NCBI RefSeq assembly: GCF_029407905.1
Contig: NC_073643.1
Location: 30,594,001 to 30,658,000, forward strand
Direction of reading: 5' to 3'
Length of the DNA stretch: 64,000 nucleotides
Origin: Bubalus kerabau
Lineage: Eukaryota > Chordata > Mammalia > Artiodactyla > Bovidae
Below are positions 11,578 through 23,579 of this stretch, one piece after another (position 1 is the first letter of the stretch; each line of letters opens with the position of its first letter). The notes beneath the pieces were generated by a model. The model saw only the letters and a list, made by a program, of their open reading frames with translations. It was not told the DNA's origin and ran no database searches. A program made the translations under genes and the position numbers.

Positions 11578-12289
11578 AGGCTGAAGGCTTGAAAACAGTA
11601 TTAAAAAGAAAAATAATACACATTCTTATTTTATTCTTACTTGAGAAAGTACTAAGGTTGGTCTGTAGATCAAATGTCCTATTGGGGCTCTGAGTGGATG
11701 CCTTTAAAAATGGTATTTGAAATGACCCACAGACAGTGCTTTAACCAATATCATAGGAATCACCTCCATTGCAGTGAACTGTGTACTTCTGCAAAGAACA
11801 GCTTTCTGTGGAGAGTATGCTTGTTGAAAGAAATGACTAATGGATCTTTCTCTAGGCATATTTTGAGATTCTCTTTGTGTTTGGTAAAACGTGCCAGGCC
11901 TTTTAAAAAGTAGTTAGAGATGAGTAGCGTTGTATTAGAAATCTTGTTTGCCCCAAGGAAACCAGAGCTATCCCTGTGACCCTCTGTACCCTTCTCTCTC
12001 TGGCTCTGCCCCCTTTACCTGAACAAATGTTCAGAAGCCTCAGGCTTCTTTTCCGGAACTTGTGTTTGTTAAGTAAGTACAGATGATAAATATACAAATA
12101 ATGAATTTTAAAACACCTGTGTAAGTATCACCCAAGTCAAGAACCACTCAGAAGTCCCTTGTACCTTCTCACATTGTGTTACCATCCATTGGTCTTTTCC
12201 TGCTTTGGAACTTAGTATAACTGAAATAATACAGTGTGTACTCTTTTGCATGTGGCTTCATCTATTCAGAGTTATTTTGGTGAGAAGTC
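11578..12289. other. Mostly unassigned; possible old L1 3' end
   Basis: 12080-12280 has the texture of a minus-strand old L1 3' UTR ('agtatcacccaagtcaagaa', 'ttggaacttagtataactga'). The rest is unassigned. Confidence 0.35.
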
Positions 12290-12424
12290 TGGAGAAGGAA
12301 ATGGCAACCCACTCCAGTGTTCTTGCCTGGAGAATCCCAGGGACAGGGGAGCCTGGTGGGCTGCCGTCTATGGGGTCGCACAGAGTCGGACACGACTGAA
12401 GCGACTCAGCAGCAGCAGCAGCAG
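12290..12424 (+). mobile_element. Bov-A monomer with CAG-repeat tail
   Basis: Starts 'gagaaggaaatggcaaccc', continues 'ccactccagtgttcttgcc', 'gggtcgcacagagtcggac' and ends in six CAG units (12407-12424). It corresponds to the second unit of BOV-A2; the first unit is missing. Confidence 0.85.
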
Positions 12425-12489
12425 CTAACTCAGTATCAGTTTTTAAAGGTCTCTCTGGGGGCACTTGTAGCAGAATCTCTTGGCCATAC

Positions 12490-12526
12490 CCGTTATGAGC
12501 TCATCTTGACTTCATGGCATTTGTAA
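12490..12526 (-). mobile_element. MLT1 (MaLR) LTR remnant, interrupted by BovB
   Basis: 'tatgagctcatcttgacttc' and 'atggcatttgtaaagaccc' align by eye with the better preserved LTR at 14870-14905 ('cttaactttatgacatttgt'). The LTR seems to resume after the BovB insertion at about 12730 ('tttcctcaactgagg'). Confidence 0.5.
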
Positions 12527-12729
12527 AGACCCTGACTCTGATGCTGGGAAAGATTGAAGGCAGGAGGAGAAGGGGACGACAGAGGATGAGATGGTTGGAT
12601 GGCATCACCGACTCAATGGACATGAGTCTGTGTAAGCTTTGGGAGTTGGTGATGGACAGGGAGGCCTGGCGTGCTGCGGTTCATGGGGTTGCAAAGAGTC
12701 AGACACGACTGAGCGACTGAACTGAACTG
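12527..12729 (+). mobile_element. BovB LINE, 3' terminal ~200 bases
   Basis: 'gatgctgggaaagattgaag', 'ggacgacagaggatgagatg', 'gatggacagggaggcctggc' and the terminal 'gagcgactgaactgaactg'. It lies within an MLT1 remnant. The left junction has up to nine bases ('aaagaccct') that fit both the LTR and BovB, as often seen at 5'-truncated LINE junctions. Confidence 0.9.
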
Positions 12730-12762
12730 TTTCCTCAACTGAGGAAAACCCAATGCATCATA
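12730..12762 (-). mobile_element. MLT1 remnant, far side of BovB
   Basis: 'tttcctcaactgaggaaaa' matches the continuation of the MLT1 LTR at 14905-14930 ('tttccccaactgaggtcat'). Confidence 0.45.
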
Positions 12763-13869
12763 TCTAAGAAGAAGCTGAGTACAAATGCTGCAGCTCTGGG
12801 TCTGGCTTCCCCACAGAGGGAAACAAGTTATAGAGCTGTCTTTATCATGTCAGCAGGCTGTACCAGTTGGCATTCTGTGGAATCATTCTGTGTAAGAGTG
12901 CAGGAAGGTGCTGCAGGTCTGCCCTTGGAGGTGGCCACTTAACATAGTGACTGGCCCTTGTGAGGAGGTCTGTTCTGTAACTGTGTCTGATCATGTTGGA
13001 AAGCAGAGGTTCCCAACTTTCTCTAGAGAACATGTTAACTGTGGTTCAAAGTGTGTGGGAAGAGGCAGAGAGCTTATGTGATATGTCAGACATTTAGTTA
13101 TTCCAGAAAACCCACACCAGGGAGCAGGCAGTACATGGTTGTCATTCATTTGGTAGAACGAGATTGTCATTAAGAAAAAGCAGAATAGTTCTTTTTTAAC
13201 TGATTCATTGCAGTATACATTGGAGAAAACATTTCATTGACCATCATACTTGCGAGCAGATAAATATTCTGAGTTTTCAAAGTTTCTTGACTTCCTTCAT
13301 AATTTGGAAAGCTGTGTGCTGCATCGTGTATGTGGTGAACATTCCGGCACTCGAGTATTTTCTTGTTTCAGTACTGTGAAAACAACACAGTGCACAAACT
13401 TTGTGTTTTGTAACCAGGGAAAATCTTAGCATTGAGAACAAACTTACAAAGAAATAAACACATTAAATCACTTGTCCCAGTCTTTCTTCCTCAGAGGATG
13501 CTAGGAAGTTTGGGAGCAGTCATTTTCCTTCTGCTTTCAAGATGGGGAAGTGGAGACAAAAAGGACATGTTTGAAAACGCAGCCAGAACTTGTGCTTCTG
13601 TAGACCTCAAGACTGTCTTAGAATGCCAAGTTCACTGTGTGTGCAAGAAATTGGAGGACAAGGGGCAGAGCATCCCAGCTGGTGGTCTACGGCCCTACTG
13701 GTGGCTTTCAGGAGAAATGGAAATGATGGCCCCCCTCAGCCTTCAGGATGGCAGGTGGTATGGGAGCCAGCCTGGACAGTTATTTTGTGCCATGCCAGAC
13801 GGAGACTGTTTTCTGTGTCCCAGGGCATGAAACAGCTTGGAAAGCGTTGCTTTAAATAGACTCTGCAAG
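12763..13869. other. Unassigned non-coding DNA
   Basis: No repeat or exon recognised. The 132-codon frame at 13432-13830 (+) contains six cysteines and a hydrophobic stretch but no signature I know, and a second frame overlaps it; I do not call a gene. Confidence 0.4.
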
Positions 13870-14195
13870 ACTGTCTGAGGGGCAGTTCAGCTTAGAACTG
13901 GATGAGTAGGAGCCAGCCTAGGAAGACTTGGGGGAAGAATGTTCCAGAATGAGGGAGCATTTGCAAAGGCCTTGAAGAAAGAACGTATCATTGTGTCCTT
14001 GGGACAGAGAGAGGGTGGTGAGTGGAGCTCCAGAGCACAGTGACACGGAAACAAATGCCAGGCAGCCCCCCCTGAGAGGAGACAGGCCCAGAGGGCTGCT
14101 TCTGGGGCCTTGTCTTCACTGGGGAAGTTTAGATTTTATCCTGAGTGTTCTGGGAACGCATTGCAGGTTTTAAACAGGGGAACATCATGAGCATA
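13870..14195 (+). repeat. Old interspersed repeat, family unresolved (copy 1)
   Basis: 'agtaggagccagcctaggaa', 'gggagcatttgcaaaggcct' and 'agattttatcctgagtgttc' share word order with copies at 40340-40880 and 42422-42850. It resembles a common diverged mammalian repeat, but I cannot name the family with confidence. Confidence 0.45.
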
Positions 14196-14410
14196 ATGTA
14201 AAAGTGTAAAAGCATAGCATTTTAGACTCAGAAACTAGAAACAGACTGATCATTCACTGCATTTTACTATGTGAAGGAAACTTTTCTGTGTCTTGCTGCT
14301 GTTGATATTCTTGGTGGTATCATTTATTTCATTTGTAAAATCAGGAACTTGTATGAGGTGCCTTCTAATTTCTTTTTGGCTCTAAAGATCTTGATCCCTG
14401 TATACACCTC

Positions 14411-14990
14411 TGTATTAGTTCCCTTGGGCTATGATAACAAATGACTGCAAACTAGATAGCTTAAAATAGCAGAAATTTATTCCCTCACAGTTTTGGAGGC
14501 CAGAAGTCTAAAGTCAATGGTTCAGCAGGGTTGGTTCTTTCTACAGGCTTGAGAGAGAGTTGTCCCATGCCTCTCTGTAGCTTCTAACTACCAGCCATGC
14601 TTGACATTCCTTGCTTGGCTTGTAGACACAGCACTTCAGTCTCTGCCACCATTATCAAATGGTCTTCTCTGTATCCTTGTGTCTTTTTTTTTTAATTTAT
14701 TTATTATAAATGAAACAAGATGAATTTTTTTAATAATAAAAAGTATAATTCACAAAGAAGATAGACATTATACACCATTAATGTGTCCTTGTGTCTTTAT
14801 ATGATCTTCTTGTAAGGACACCAGTCCCTACTAAGTGATTGGATTTAGGGCTCACCCTAATACAGTATGACCTCATCTTAACTTTATGACATTTGTAAAT
14901 ACCCTATTTCCCCAACTGAGGTCATACTGACAGGTTCTGGGGATGAGGACTTGAACATATCTTTGTGGGGGGTACATTTCAACCAGAACA
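14411..14990 (-). mobile_element. MLT1 LTR (MaLR, ERVL-related), interrupted
   Basis: Reads from 'tgtattagttcccttgggct' to 'catttcaaccagaaca', the reverse of an MLT1 LTR, with 'cacagttttggaggccagaa' and 'aaggacaccagtccctacta' between. It is a solitary LTR, and so a fossil with no coding content. An AT-rich segment at 14687-14785 interrupts it. Confidence 0.85.
14687..14785 (-). mobile_element. Short retro-insertion (~99 bases) with target duplication
   Basis: Inserted within the MLT1 LTR and bounded by an exact 13-base direct repeat, tccttgtgtcttt, at 14674-14686 and 14786-14798. Read on the minus strand, the insert ends in AATAAATAAATT followed by an A run, so it looks like the very end of a polyadenylated transcript moved by the L1 machinery. 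The site on that strand (AT/AAAG) is a fair match to the L1 endonuclease preference. The source transcript is not recognised. Confidence 0.7.
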
Positions 14991-15055
14991 CCTTCCTTCT
15001 GCTACCACCTTCTTAGTGCCTTCTTCCCTTTAGTTTATTGACCTGTACTTAGTTT

Positions 15056-15338
15056 GCTGCTGCTGCTGCTGCTAAATCACTTCAGTTGTGTCCGACCCTC
15101 TGTGTGACCCCATAGACGGCAGCCCACCAGGCTCCGTCGTCCCTGGGATTCTCCAGGCAAGAACACTGGAGTGGGATGCCATTTCCTTCTCCAACGCATG
15201 AAAGTGAAAAGTGAAAGTGAAGTCGCTCAGTCGAGTCCGACTCTTCACGACACCATGGACTGCAGCCCACCAGGCTCCTCCGCCCATGGGATTTTCCAGG
15301 CAAGAGTACTGGAGTGGGGTGCTATTGCCTTCTCCGTC
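15056..15338 (-). mobile_element. BOV-A2 dimeric SINE with target duplication
   Basis: Starts with the reversed tail TGC repeats, followed by two Bov-A units in tandem (joined at about 15195-15215, 'gaaagtgaaaagtgaaagtg'). The repeat tacttagttt occurs at 15046-15055 and 15339-15348. BOV-A2 is restricted to ruminants. Confidence 0.95.
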
Positions 15339-15348
15339 TACTTAGTTT

Positions 15349-17189
15349 AATGGAATCCAAATAGCCATGTCATCTGAACAGTTAGTAGGTCAAAATACTA
15401 CATCTCTGTGGTTGAACAATATGGTCTGCCCTTTTCACATAGATGAAAGGTAGAAATATTGTCAGAATTGTACAAGTCTGACATACTCCCAAATGTCTTG
15501 CTTCATGGAATAATTTTAGAGAAAAAAAATGGATGGAAGAGATGTGTTTCCACCTTGGACCTATAGTCCCCATTTTCCCATATCCTTTTCTACCCTGCAA
15601 AAGTCTTTTGTTGTTGTTGTTCTTTGTTTTACTCAACCAGTTGTTTGGGTTCACTGATAGATTACATATTTATTTCCTGCCTTGTACCATAAATTATTTA
15701 AAGCATCTTTCTTATGTGCATAAACAAGATGAGCTGATTAGGGTTGGGGTAAAAGAAGCGGGGAGAAGGTAAAGACCTAAATGGAAGTGGAGAGGCGAGA
15801 AGGAGCCACTGGATTGTCCCATGATGCAGGTGGATCACAGATTGGAACTTCACAACTGCTGGTGTAGAAAGGGAGACCTTTTGACTTGGCACAGTTCCAA
15901 GAGTTTCATGGGGCCAGTTTTGAAATTGATTCTGAATTCTAGCTTTGGGGATTACTATGAAGCACATTTCCCTAACACAGTTCTGCTGGGGTGCGGGGGG
16001 CATAGAGGGAAATGTGGCAAATTTATGACACTTAACATTTCTGTCTACTGTTTGATTCGGTCTGGCATAAATGCAGAATGGTTTCAAGGACAGGATGCAG
16101 TGCATTTCTCTCAAACTATGGACATTGCATCCTTCTTAATCTATTTGTCATCCTCACTGTCTGCTTCTTAGGTGGATGCCAGTGATGAAGCGAACGATAG
16201 CTTCTCTGGATTTGGATAAACCTTCATTCACGTACTTCATTTAACTGTTAACTGTACTTAAGTATGTATAATTGCCATATCAATTTTTTTTAATATAAAC
16301 TCTTTTACTTTGCTCTAAAAATGTGTGTGTGTGTAGAGGGTGTTTGTATATCTAGTACACCACATATATATCGTGAGGGGGTCATTCTTTCTGAATAGTT
16401 GTAATTTAGAGTTTCCACACCTAGAAAATTACAAACAGAACTGGTGATAGCACACAAAAATAACACACTATTGATCAAATCATTTAATAAATTTAGTCCC
16501 AATTCTAGTATATCACTCTCCTTCCTAGCATCTCCCCTACTCATCCTGCCAGTATTTTTTTTCTTTAACCTCTTGATGATGGTTGATATTATGTAGTACA
16601 AATGAACTGCAGATTGAGGAAAAGGACAAGGATTTCACAAAGGCAGAGGAAGTAATATAGAAGCTGGATTTGAACCACACATAGAACTGCTGACAGTGAG
16701 GCTTGGATGTGTGGGATTATTAACAACTGAAGCAGAAAATTCTACAGTACTAGTGTAGTTGAAAGTCTTCATTTTGACTATTAAAGCATTGATTTGAGTA
16801 TCACATGATTGAGAGGCCCTTGAACTCCTGGTGCCATCATGATTATTTCTAAAAACTATCTTACAATTCTGCTCTAAAAGACAACCTGAAGTGTCATACA
16901 GTACTATAATAGAATTTTCTTGGAATAGTTACAAATACAATTAATATTTGGTTCATTCTTTGTTTATTTTGAGAGTTAGTGCCTAGTTGTAATTATAACC
17001 TACGTATGAATATTGTTAAATATTTTCTAAACTTATTTTTGTAGTTTGTCATTTTGTCTCAAGGTGAAATCTTCACCTTTTAAAAATCACTTTTTACTGT
17101 TAAATTTGACTTCTATTTTATGTTGATCGACTTTAAGTGTTCTTTTTTCTTCATCTTAATTATCTTCCATTAATGAGCATCTCCACTCT
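15349..17189. other. Unassigned non-coding DNA
   Basis: No repeat family or exon recognised over 1.8 kb, except a short TG run near 16322-16335. The frames at 15698-16114 (-) and 15821-16171 (+) overlap in antisense and have no domain. Confidence 0.45.
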
Positions 17190-17637
17190 CTTTCCTCCTC
17201 AAACCTAAGAAGGTGACCTTATTTGGGAATAGGGTTGTTGCAGATGTAGTTAGGTGTTAAGAGGAGGTCATGCTGGAGTAGGATGGCCCTTTGATCCAAT
17301 ATGACTTGTACCCTTATAAGGAGAAAAAGAGTCACAGAGATGCACCCAGAAGGAAGACAGCCTTGTGAGGAAATAGACACACAGAATGCCATGTGGTGAC
17401 AGAGCATAGAATGATGTGTCTACAAGCCAAGGAACACCAAGGATTCCTGGCAACACCAGAGGCTAAGAGAAAAGCATGGAACAGATTGTTCCACTGGAGC
17501 TCCCAGAAGGAATCAACCCTGTCAGCACCTTGATTTTTAATTTCTAGCCTCTAGAACTGTAAAAGGATAAATTTCTGTTGTCTTAAGCCACCACATTGTG
17601 ATGGTTTGTTATGGCAGCCCTAGGAAATTAATACAGA
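17190..17637 (+). mobile_element. MLT1 LTR (5' copy of a MaLR element)
   Basis: 'gaccttatttgggaataggg', 'gaggtcatgctggagtagga', 'agcctctagaactgtaaaag' and the end 'aggaaattaataca' follow the MLT1 order. Paired with a same-strand LTR at 19191-19646; both carry the unusual 'ggattcctggcaacaccaga', which supports one element. This copy has a small extra repeat (about 12 bases) near 17435-17446 ('aacaccaagg'). The first bases of the LTR are degraded. Confidence 0.85.
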
Positions 17638-19190
17638 TTTTCATACCATGAATGGGGTATTACTGTAACTGATACCTGAAATTGTGGGAGTGGCTTTAGA
17701 GTTCGGTCATCAGTAGAGGCTGGAAGAGTTTGGGAATGTGTGCATAATGGAAGAATCTTAGATTACTTAAAGAGATAACAGTAGAAATATGGACATTAAA
17801 GGTGAATCTTGCCAAGGTTTAGAAAGAAGTGAGGAGAGCTACAGAGAAAGCTTCTGTAGTCTTAGAAAAAAATTTACATATCATCACTTGTAGAATGGTG
17901 CTAGAAACAGAAATGTGAAAGGTACTTCTAGTGAGATCTCAGATGGAAAAGAACTTGTTACTGCAAACTGGAGGAACAGTGACTCTTGTTACAAAGGTGG
18001 AGAACTTGGTTGTGTTGTGTCGGCCAGCCATTCAGTGTGGAGAGTAGAACTCGGGTATTTAGCTGAAGAGATTTCCACAGTGTTAAAGATGCAGCCTGGT
18101 TTCTCCTTGTTAACTAGAGTAGAATGAGAGAAGGCAAAGAGAAATTGAGGTAGAAATTGTTGAGTATAAAGGGGTCAGCACTTGATGATTTGGAAACTTT
18201 CCAGCCTGTCCACACTTCCCCAGTGCTCAGTGGGTAAAGAATCTGCCTGCAATGCAGGAGACACGGGCGATGCAGATTCGATCCCTGGGTCAGATACCCT
18301 GGAGGAGGAAATGGCAACCCATTCCAGTATTCTTGCCTAGAAAATGCCATGAACAGAGGAGACTGGCAGGCCACAGTCCACAGGGTTGCAAAGAGTCAGA
18401 AAGGACTGAGCATGCACTCATCATCATGAACCTGTTCACATAACTGTGCTCTGGAATTGGGGCCACAGGTATGGGCCTTTGGCTAAAGAGATTAAGCATG
18501 TGAATTTTGGATCCACTCAGCCATCTGGCACAAGTCAGGAATGGAGGTGGGCTCATCCAGGAAGGACATATGGAGAATTCTTTTGTCTAATGGTGTGCAT
18601 CCCCTTGACTTTCACAGAAGACTGACAAGGTTTTTGAGAATGTTATAGCAGCAGAGAAACAACCAGCCTGGACTGAGAAGGGCAGAGAAGGGAGGAAATG
18701 AAGGGAGAATGGGTCTGAGGGCAGAACCAGGAATTCAGAGGCCAGAGTAGGTGGAGCTTCCACCCTTGTGGGTGGGCCCAGAGGACAGAGCATCAAGCCA
18801 CAGAGGATTATTCTCAGGCTTCAAAACTAATGGAATTTGACCTATTGCATTGTGAACTTGCTTTAGATTGGTTAACTTTTTTTTAATCCATTTCATTTTT
18901 TCCCTTCTGAAATGGAAATTTTTGTTTTTTACACTTGTACAACCATTGTGGTTTGGAAACAGATAACTTGTTCTTTAGTCACAGATCTATGGACAGAGAG
19001 AAATGTTACCCCAGGATAGAGTATGCCCAGAGTTCCACCTAAACCTGTTCGAGATGAGAGTTAGATGAAAGTTTGGACCTAGAATTGATGTTGGAATGGA
19101 TTGAGACTTTGGGAGTATTAAGATGAGTGAATATATATTGCATATATATTCAGACATGAATTGGGGGTGAGGCAGAGGCTAGAAGACAGA
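17638..19190 (+). mobile_element. MaLR interior sequence between the two LTRs
   Basis: After the 5' LTR, 'ggctggaagagtttgggaat' , 'atggacattaaaggtgaatc' and 'aactggaggaacagtgactc' match the MLT1-type interior. MaLR interiors have only remnants of retroviral genes and encode no functional proteins; none is seen here. A Bov-tA interrupts it at 18217-18425. Confidence 0.75.
18217..18425 (+). mobile_element. Bov-tA SINE inside the MaLR interior
   Basis: 'gtaaagaatctgcctgcaat', a B-box-like 'gattcgatccctgggtc', 'cccattccagtattcttgcc' and the tail near 18395. It post-dates the MaLR element. Confidence 0.9.
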
Positions 19191-19646
19191 GTGTGTCGTT
19201 AGATAGTGCCTCCCCTTAATTCATATCTTCTCACAGAACCCTAGAACATGACTTTGGAAATAGGGTTCTTGTAGGTGTAATTAATTGTTAAGATAAGGTC
19301 ATATTGGTGTAGGGTGAGCCCTTGATCCAGTATAACTGGTATTCTTAGGAGAAGAGACACATCTAGACGGAAGACAGCCTTGTGAAGAAACACACAGAGA
19401 GAATGCCAGGTGGTGACAGAAGCAGAGCTTAGGTTGATGTATCTACAAGCCAAGGATTCCTGGCAACACCAGAAGCTATGAGAAAGGCATGGAACAGATT
19501 CTCCCCTCAGAGCCCTCAGAAGGAAGCAACCCTGCTGATACCTTGATTTTGGACTTCTGGCCTCTAGAACTATGAGAGGATAAATTTCTGTTGTTTTAAG
19601 CCAGCCAGTAGTAGTTTGTTATGATGGTTACTAGTAACTAATAGAG
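19191..19646 (+). mobile_element. MLT1 LTR (3' copy of the MaLR element)
   Basis: Same order and strand as 17190-17637, more complete at its left end ('cccttaattcatatcttctc'), ending near 'tactagtaactaata'. Divergence from its partner reflects the time since insertion. Confidence 0.85.
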
Positions 19647-20164
19647 GGAGTTTTGGGGAAAATTGATCCAATGACCCATGGACTGGGTATTGTTTTTCAT
19701 AATGCAGACCCAGAGAAGGGTATTAAGTCAAGTTGAAAATAGGATGAAAAAATATTTTATTGGCCCATACTCAGTGAGGCCTAAATAACTCTTATCTTGC
19801 AGTATTTTCTGCATTAAATTGGTATTTTCTTGTTCAAAAAGATCAGTTGTTTCTGCTAATGACTGAGCTGGAAATGCTTTTCATTCTTACAGAGTCAAGG
19901 CAGGCAGTTAGTTCTATGTTCATCTGTGCATGAACTGGTATTTGTCTTTCATGCCTGTTCAGAGATGAGTTTCACCAGCAACTTCTACCTAAAGCTAATG
20001 CGTTACCTTTTATTTAGATCAGGTTGCATAAATGTATATTAGGCAGGGGGGTTTGAAGTTTGGAACTGGTTCTTTTCAGTAGAAAGGAATTATGATTATA
20101 TGTCATTGTCATCATTGTCTTTTAAAAAGAATGTTGATATACGGTTTGTTCCCAGAAAGAGTCT

Positions 20165-20210
<46 letters not shown>

Positions 20211-22149
20211 ATGTGTATGTGTCCTTTGAAATTAAAAGCCAGTCACTGTATTCATCTTCTAGTATGAAATGTGTCTGGAGTGGCCTCACTGGAGTCCTGT
20301 CCTACATTATCGGTTGCTGGCTCTAGTGTCAGTATGTCATGGCTGGCAGGCTAGCAGGTTTTGGCAGAGGAAATGAAACCTAGTCAGTTACTATGAGATT
20401 TATAGTAGACCTGCTATTGCAGGAAGTGGTGAAAAGTTGATTGATAGTTTGAGACAAAATTCTACAGCAAGAAACAGGATGTATGCTTTCTATTTATACC
20501 CAGTTTTCTTTTGCCTACATTTCAGGGCTCCTTTTGCACTTTGTTTTGGCGGTTTCATAAGGTTACAGTTCCCTTTTTGCCCCCTAAAATCAGTCACCAA
20601 ATATAAAATAATTGAGGAAATTTTATATCAGCTCAGCCACAGTAAAGGCATGTACCCTTAGCTGTTACTATTACTCTTCATTGGTAGTTGGATTCACTGT
20701 AGCTTATCAGTCTTTAATTAAAAAAAAATTTCTCCAAATAGGAAATTATTTCACATATATAAACAGAATGGAAGATTTTTTTTTCTTCTTTTTAAAGTTA
20801 ATATGGCAGGATTACATTTCCAAAAATTTTCTGAGAAAAACCTCCATTGAGTATAATTTTATTAAAATATGACATTAGTATGATCTATCATGTGTCTTTT
20901 AAATGCTGAATCTTTGCACTCCATAATTAATACATCTTAAGAGATAGGTATTCTTCACTTAGATGTAAAATATACTCTCTAAGTACAACTAGTAACTCAA
21001 CATATGTGTCGGTTGAGTATATCCACATGTACCTGGTTTTTGCAAGCACTCTGGCTAACTAATAATGTCATTTGACAAGGCTTTTTGACATGACCTAGCC
21101 TGGTCTGTTTTGAGTGTGACAGTGAAAAGCCACTAACTGCGTTAAATGAGGTGCTTTCTGAAATGGAAAGGCCATTACAGTTAGATTCTAGAATTTACAA
21201 GGAGTGGTAGACAGAACCACCTCCAATTGTGCCAATGTTTGAGAAGAACAAAAAGGCTACTCTTTCATGGCTCAGTTTTTTCTCCAAAGGAATAATGTCC
21301 TTTTCTGTGAACAGTGACTGCTAAATTATCTGTGTCAAATAATTGAACAGAAACAAACCCAACTTTCATTCCTGAGATTAGTTGGGTCATATTCTATACC
21401 AATGATATTTTGAAATTTTAATTAGTTTTTTTTTCTTCCTAGCATTCTTTGAGAGTTCAAAGTGCTTATTCTATTAAGTTTCTATCAGAAGTTTAATATA
21501 AATTTGAGAAACTAGATAGCTTGAGGTAGTAAAAGTGGGATAATAAGAAATAAAGATGAATCAGGGTGGTAAGGAACAAAAAAAAAATCCACATATGATC
21601 AATTTTTTAATACACATTATATAATGGATCATTTTAAACATAATATTGTGCTAAAAGTGAGAAACAAACTTTTCTCTGTTGGATAGGAATTTACCTCAGC
21701 TGGTAACAGGCAAAGATCACGTGGCTCATCTTTGCCACTTCCCTGCCTATTAGAGTTAACACTTCTTAGTCCCAGCATTGTGAGGGATGCTTTCTGAAAA
21801 GAGCCAAAATTACAGGTGAGGAACTTTAGAATTCCAAATTTATATAGTTATAAGTGATAGATGTAATATTTTTATAGTAGACAATAATAAAGATCCAAAC
21901 AGTTTTAGCTTGAGTACATATATCTGTGGTATTCACTAATAATCACATTTTTTCCTCAGATCCTGCAGTCTTTGTAGGTAAAGCTTAGATGTATACTTTA
22001 AGACTGCTGAGCTAAAAAGAGACCCGTCACAGTTTCTATGGAGAATTCTGGGCCTTATGCAAGTGAGAACTTGCTCCTTGGGAAGGTGTTGAGTGGCATC
22101 AAATTGGGAAGAAATCATGGGAACCTTTTCAGAGCCCTCAGAAGTATTC
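19647..22149. other. Unassigned AT-rich DNA
   Basis: Apart from the TG microsatellite at 20167-20222 I recognise no repeat, exon or RNA gene. Frames at 20437-20872 (+) have low-complexity, domain-free content. Confidence 0.45.
20167..20222. repeat. (GT)19 microsatellite with impure TATG end
   Basis: An uninterrupted GT run of 38 bases at 20167-20204, then imperfect ATGT units. Length makes it likely to be polymorphic and able to form Z-DNA. Confidence 0.95.
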
Positions 22150-22350
22150 CTGAGAGGCCCTGTGGTGGAGGAGAGAGAGCTCTAGAGCTCAGAGGTGTGG
22201 GCTTCCGCTCCTGACTGCCCGCCTGCTCAGCGGGGCAAACTTTAGCTGGTCTCTCAATTCCTCCAAACTTTTATTTTGCCATCTGTCATGTAGGGATGAA
22301 AATGAAGCTGATTCACAGGATTGTCTGTCATAGGAGCAATTACAACAATG
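22150..22350 (+). mobile_element. MIR SINE
   Basis: 'gagctcagaggtgtgggctt', 'ttctcaattcctcc'-like middle and 'ttttgccatctgtcatgtag' with 'gattcacaggattgtctgtc' follow the forward MIR order. Diverged. Confidence 0.5.
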
Positions 22351-23579
22351 TTTGTGGAACGTCATCCTTCATATATTGTCAAAAGTGTTTATGTCTGTTA
22401 AAAATGTGAGATGTGTGGTCACTGAAGTGTAAAGGCTTTTATTAAAAAATTTTATTTTGGATATTATAATTTAATAAGAAGCATTCTCTTCTTTTCCAAG
22501 TTCATGGCTCTTTATCTCTTAAGGCTGTGTGTCATTACCCAGAGAGGATCTTTTTTTTAGTGAGAAAGATGACAGTGAACTAGTCCTTAGGCTGGCAGAG
22601 CCTTGCGGCAGGGAGGTTTTAAACTGGAACACTAGCTCTGACCAGATCCTTGGCAACTGGTACCCAAGCCTTCAAAATATATTATGTATATCATCCACAT
22701 TATCTTGGACATGGATGTAGATTGTATTGCAAACATCTTATTGTATTACTGTGCTTTTTAAAGATGTCTCAAACCCACCAGAACTTACCCAGAGTTACAG
22801 CCCTTTGGTAGATCATCTACTAACTCCAGTGAATCTCACCCAAGCTTTCCTTTCAACCACAGGCCATCTTTCCTTTCTAAGCTCCGGCAATTCCAGCACC
22901 AAAACACAGGGTTTTCCTCGTTTAAGAGAAAGTTGCACATCCCTGACAGCCATTGTCCTCGTCCCACCCAACCTTGGACACTGACTGCAGTGGAGCTTTG
23001 GGTCCTGATTACACTCTCCAGACCTGGGCTGGGGGTGGGGGAAGCGTCCTTGTGGAATCTTTTGTTATGCTAAATATTTTGAGACAAAGGGGTCTCAGGT
23101 ATATCCAGGCACTTAGATGAAAATCCCCATCCATCACTCTATTGAAATGAAGCCTGTAGTCCCCAGTAGTACGGGGTGGACTGCGCTTTGACAAATGAAT
23201 TTATCCTGTGAACTCAACTCATTCAGTTTGTTTCGAGCGACTCATTTAATCTTTGGAGCCAGAGAAACACAGAAGCCATGTCAGCACGCTTACCGTTTTT
23301 ACTCACTGCTACTTTTTTTCACTTGTCACACCAGATTTTCCTGTACAGAACAGCAAAGACATCTTTTTTGGAAAACTGCAGTATGCTTTACATTGTTTCA
23401 AAAACAAAACAACTAAAATGCATCTGAGTTAATGAAAAAGTTTATCTGTTCAGTATAGTGTTTATCATGTAATGTTATAAGTTTAGCAAAAATATCTTCT
23501 GAAATAGCATGAGATGGTTTTCAGTTAAAAAGCACTCTGTTGCTCTTTTATACTGCTTTTCTTTTCTTTTTTAGTTAGG
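22351..23579. other. Unassigned non-coding DNA
   Basis: Nothing recognised. Short frames at 22529-22984 (+) have no domain. Confidence 0.45.

Noticed and set aside
13432..13830. 132-codon plus-strand frame with several cysteines
   Set aside because: The hydrophobic stretch and Cys spacing match no family I know, and another frame overlaps it.
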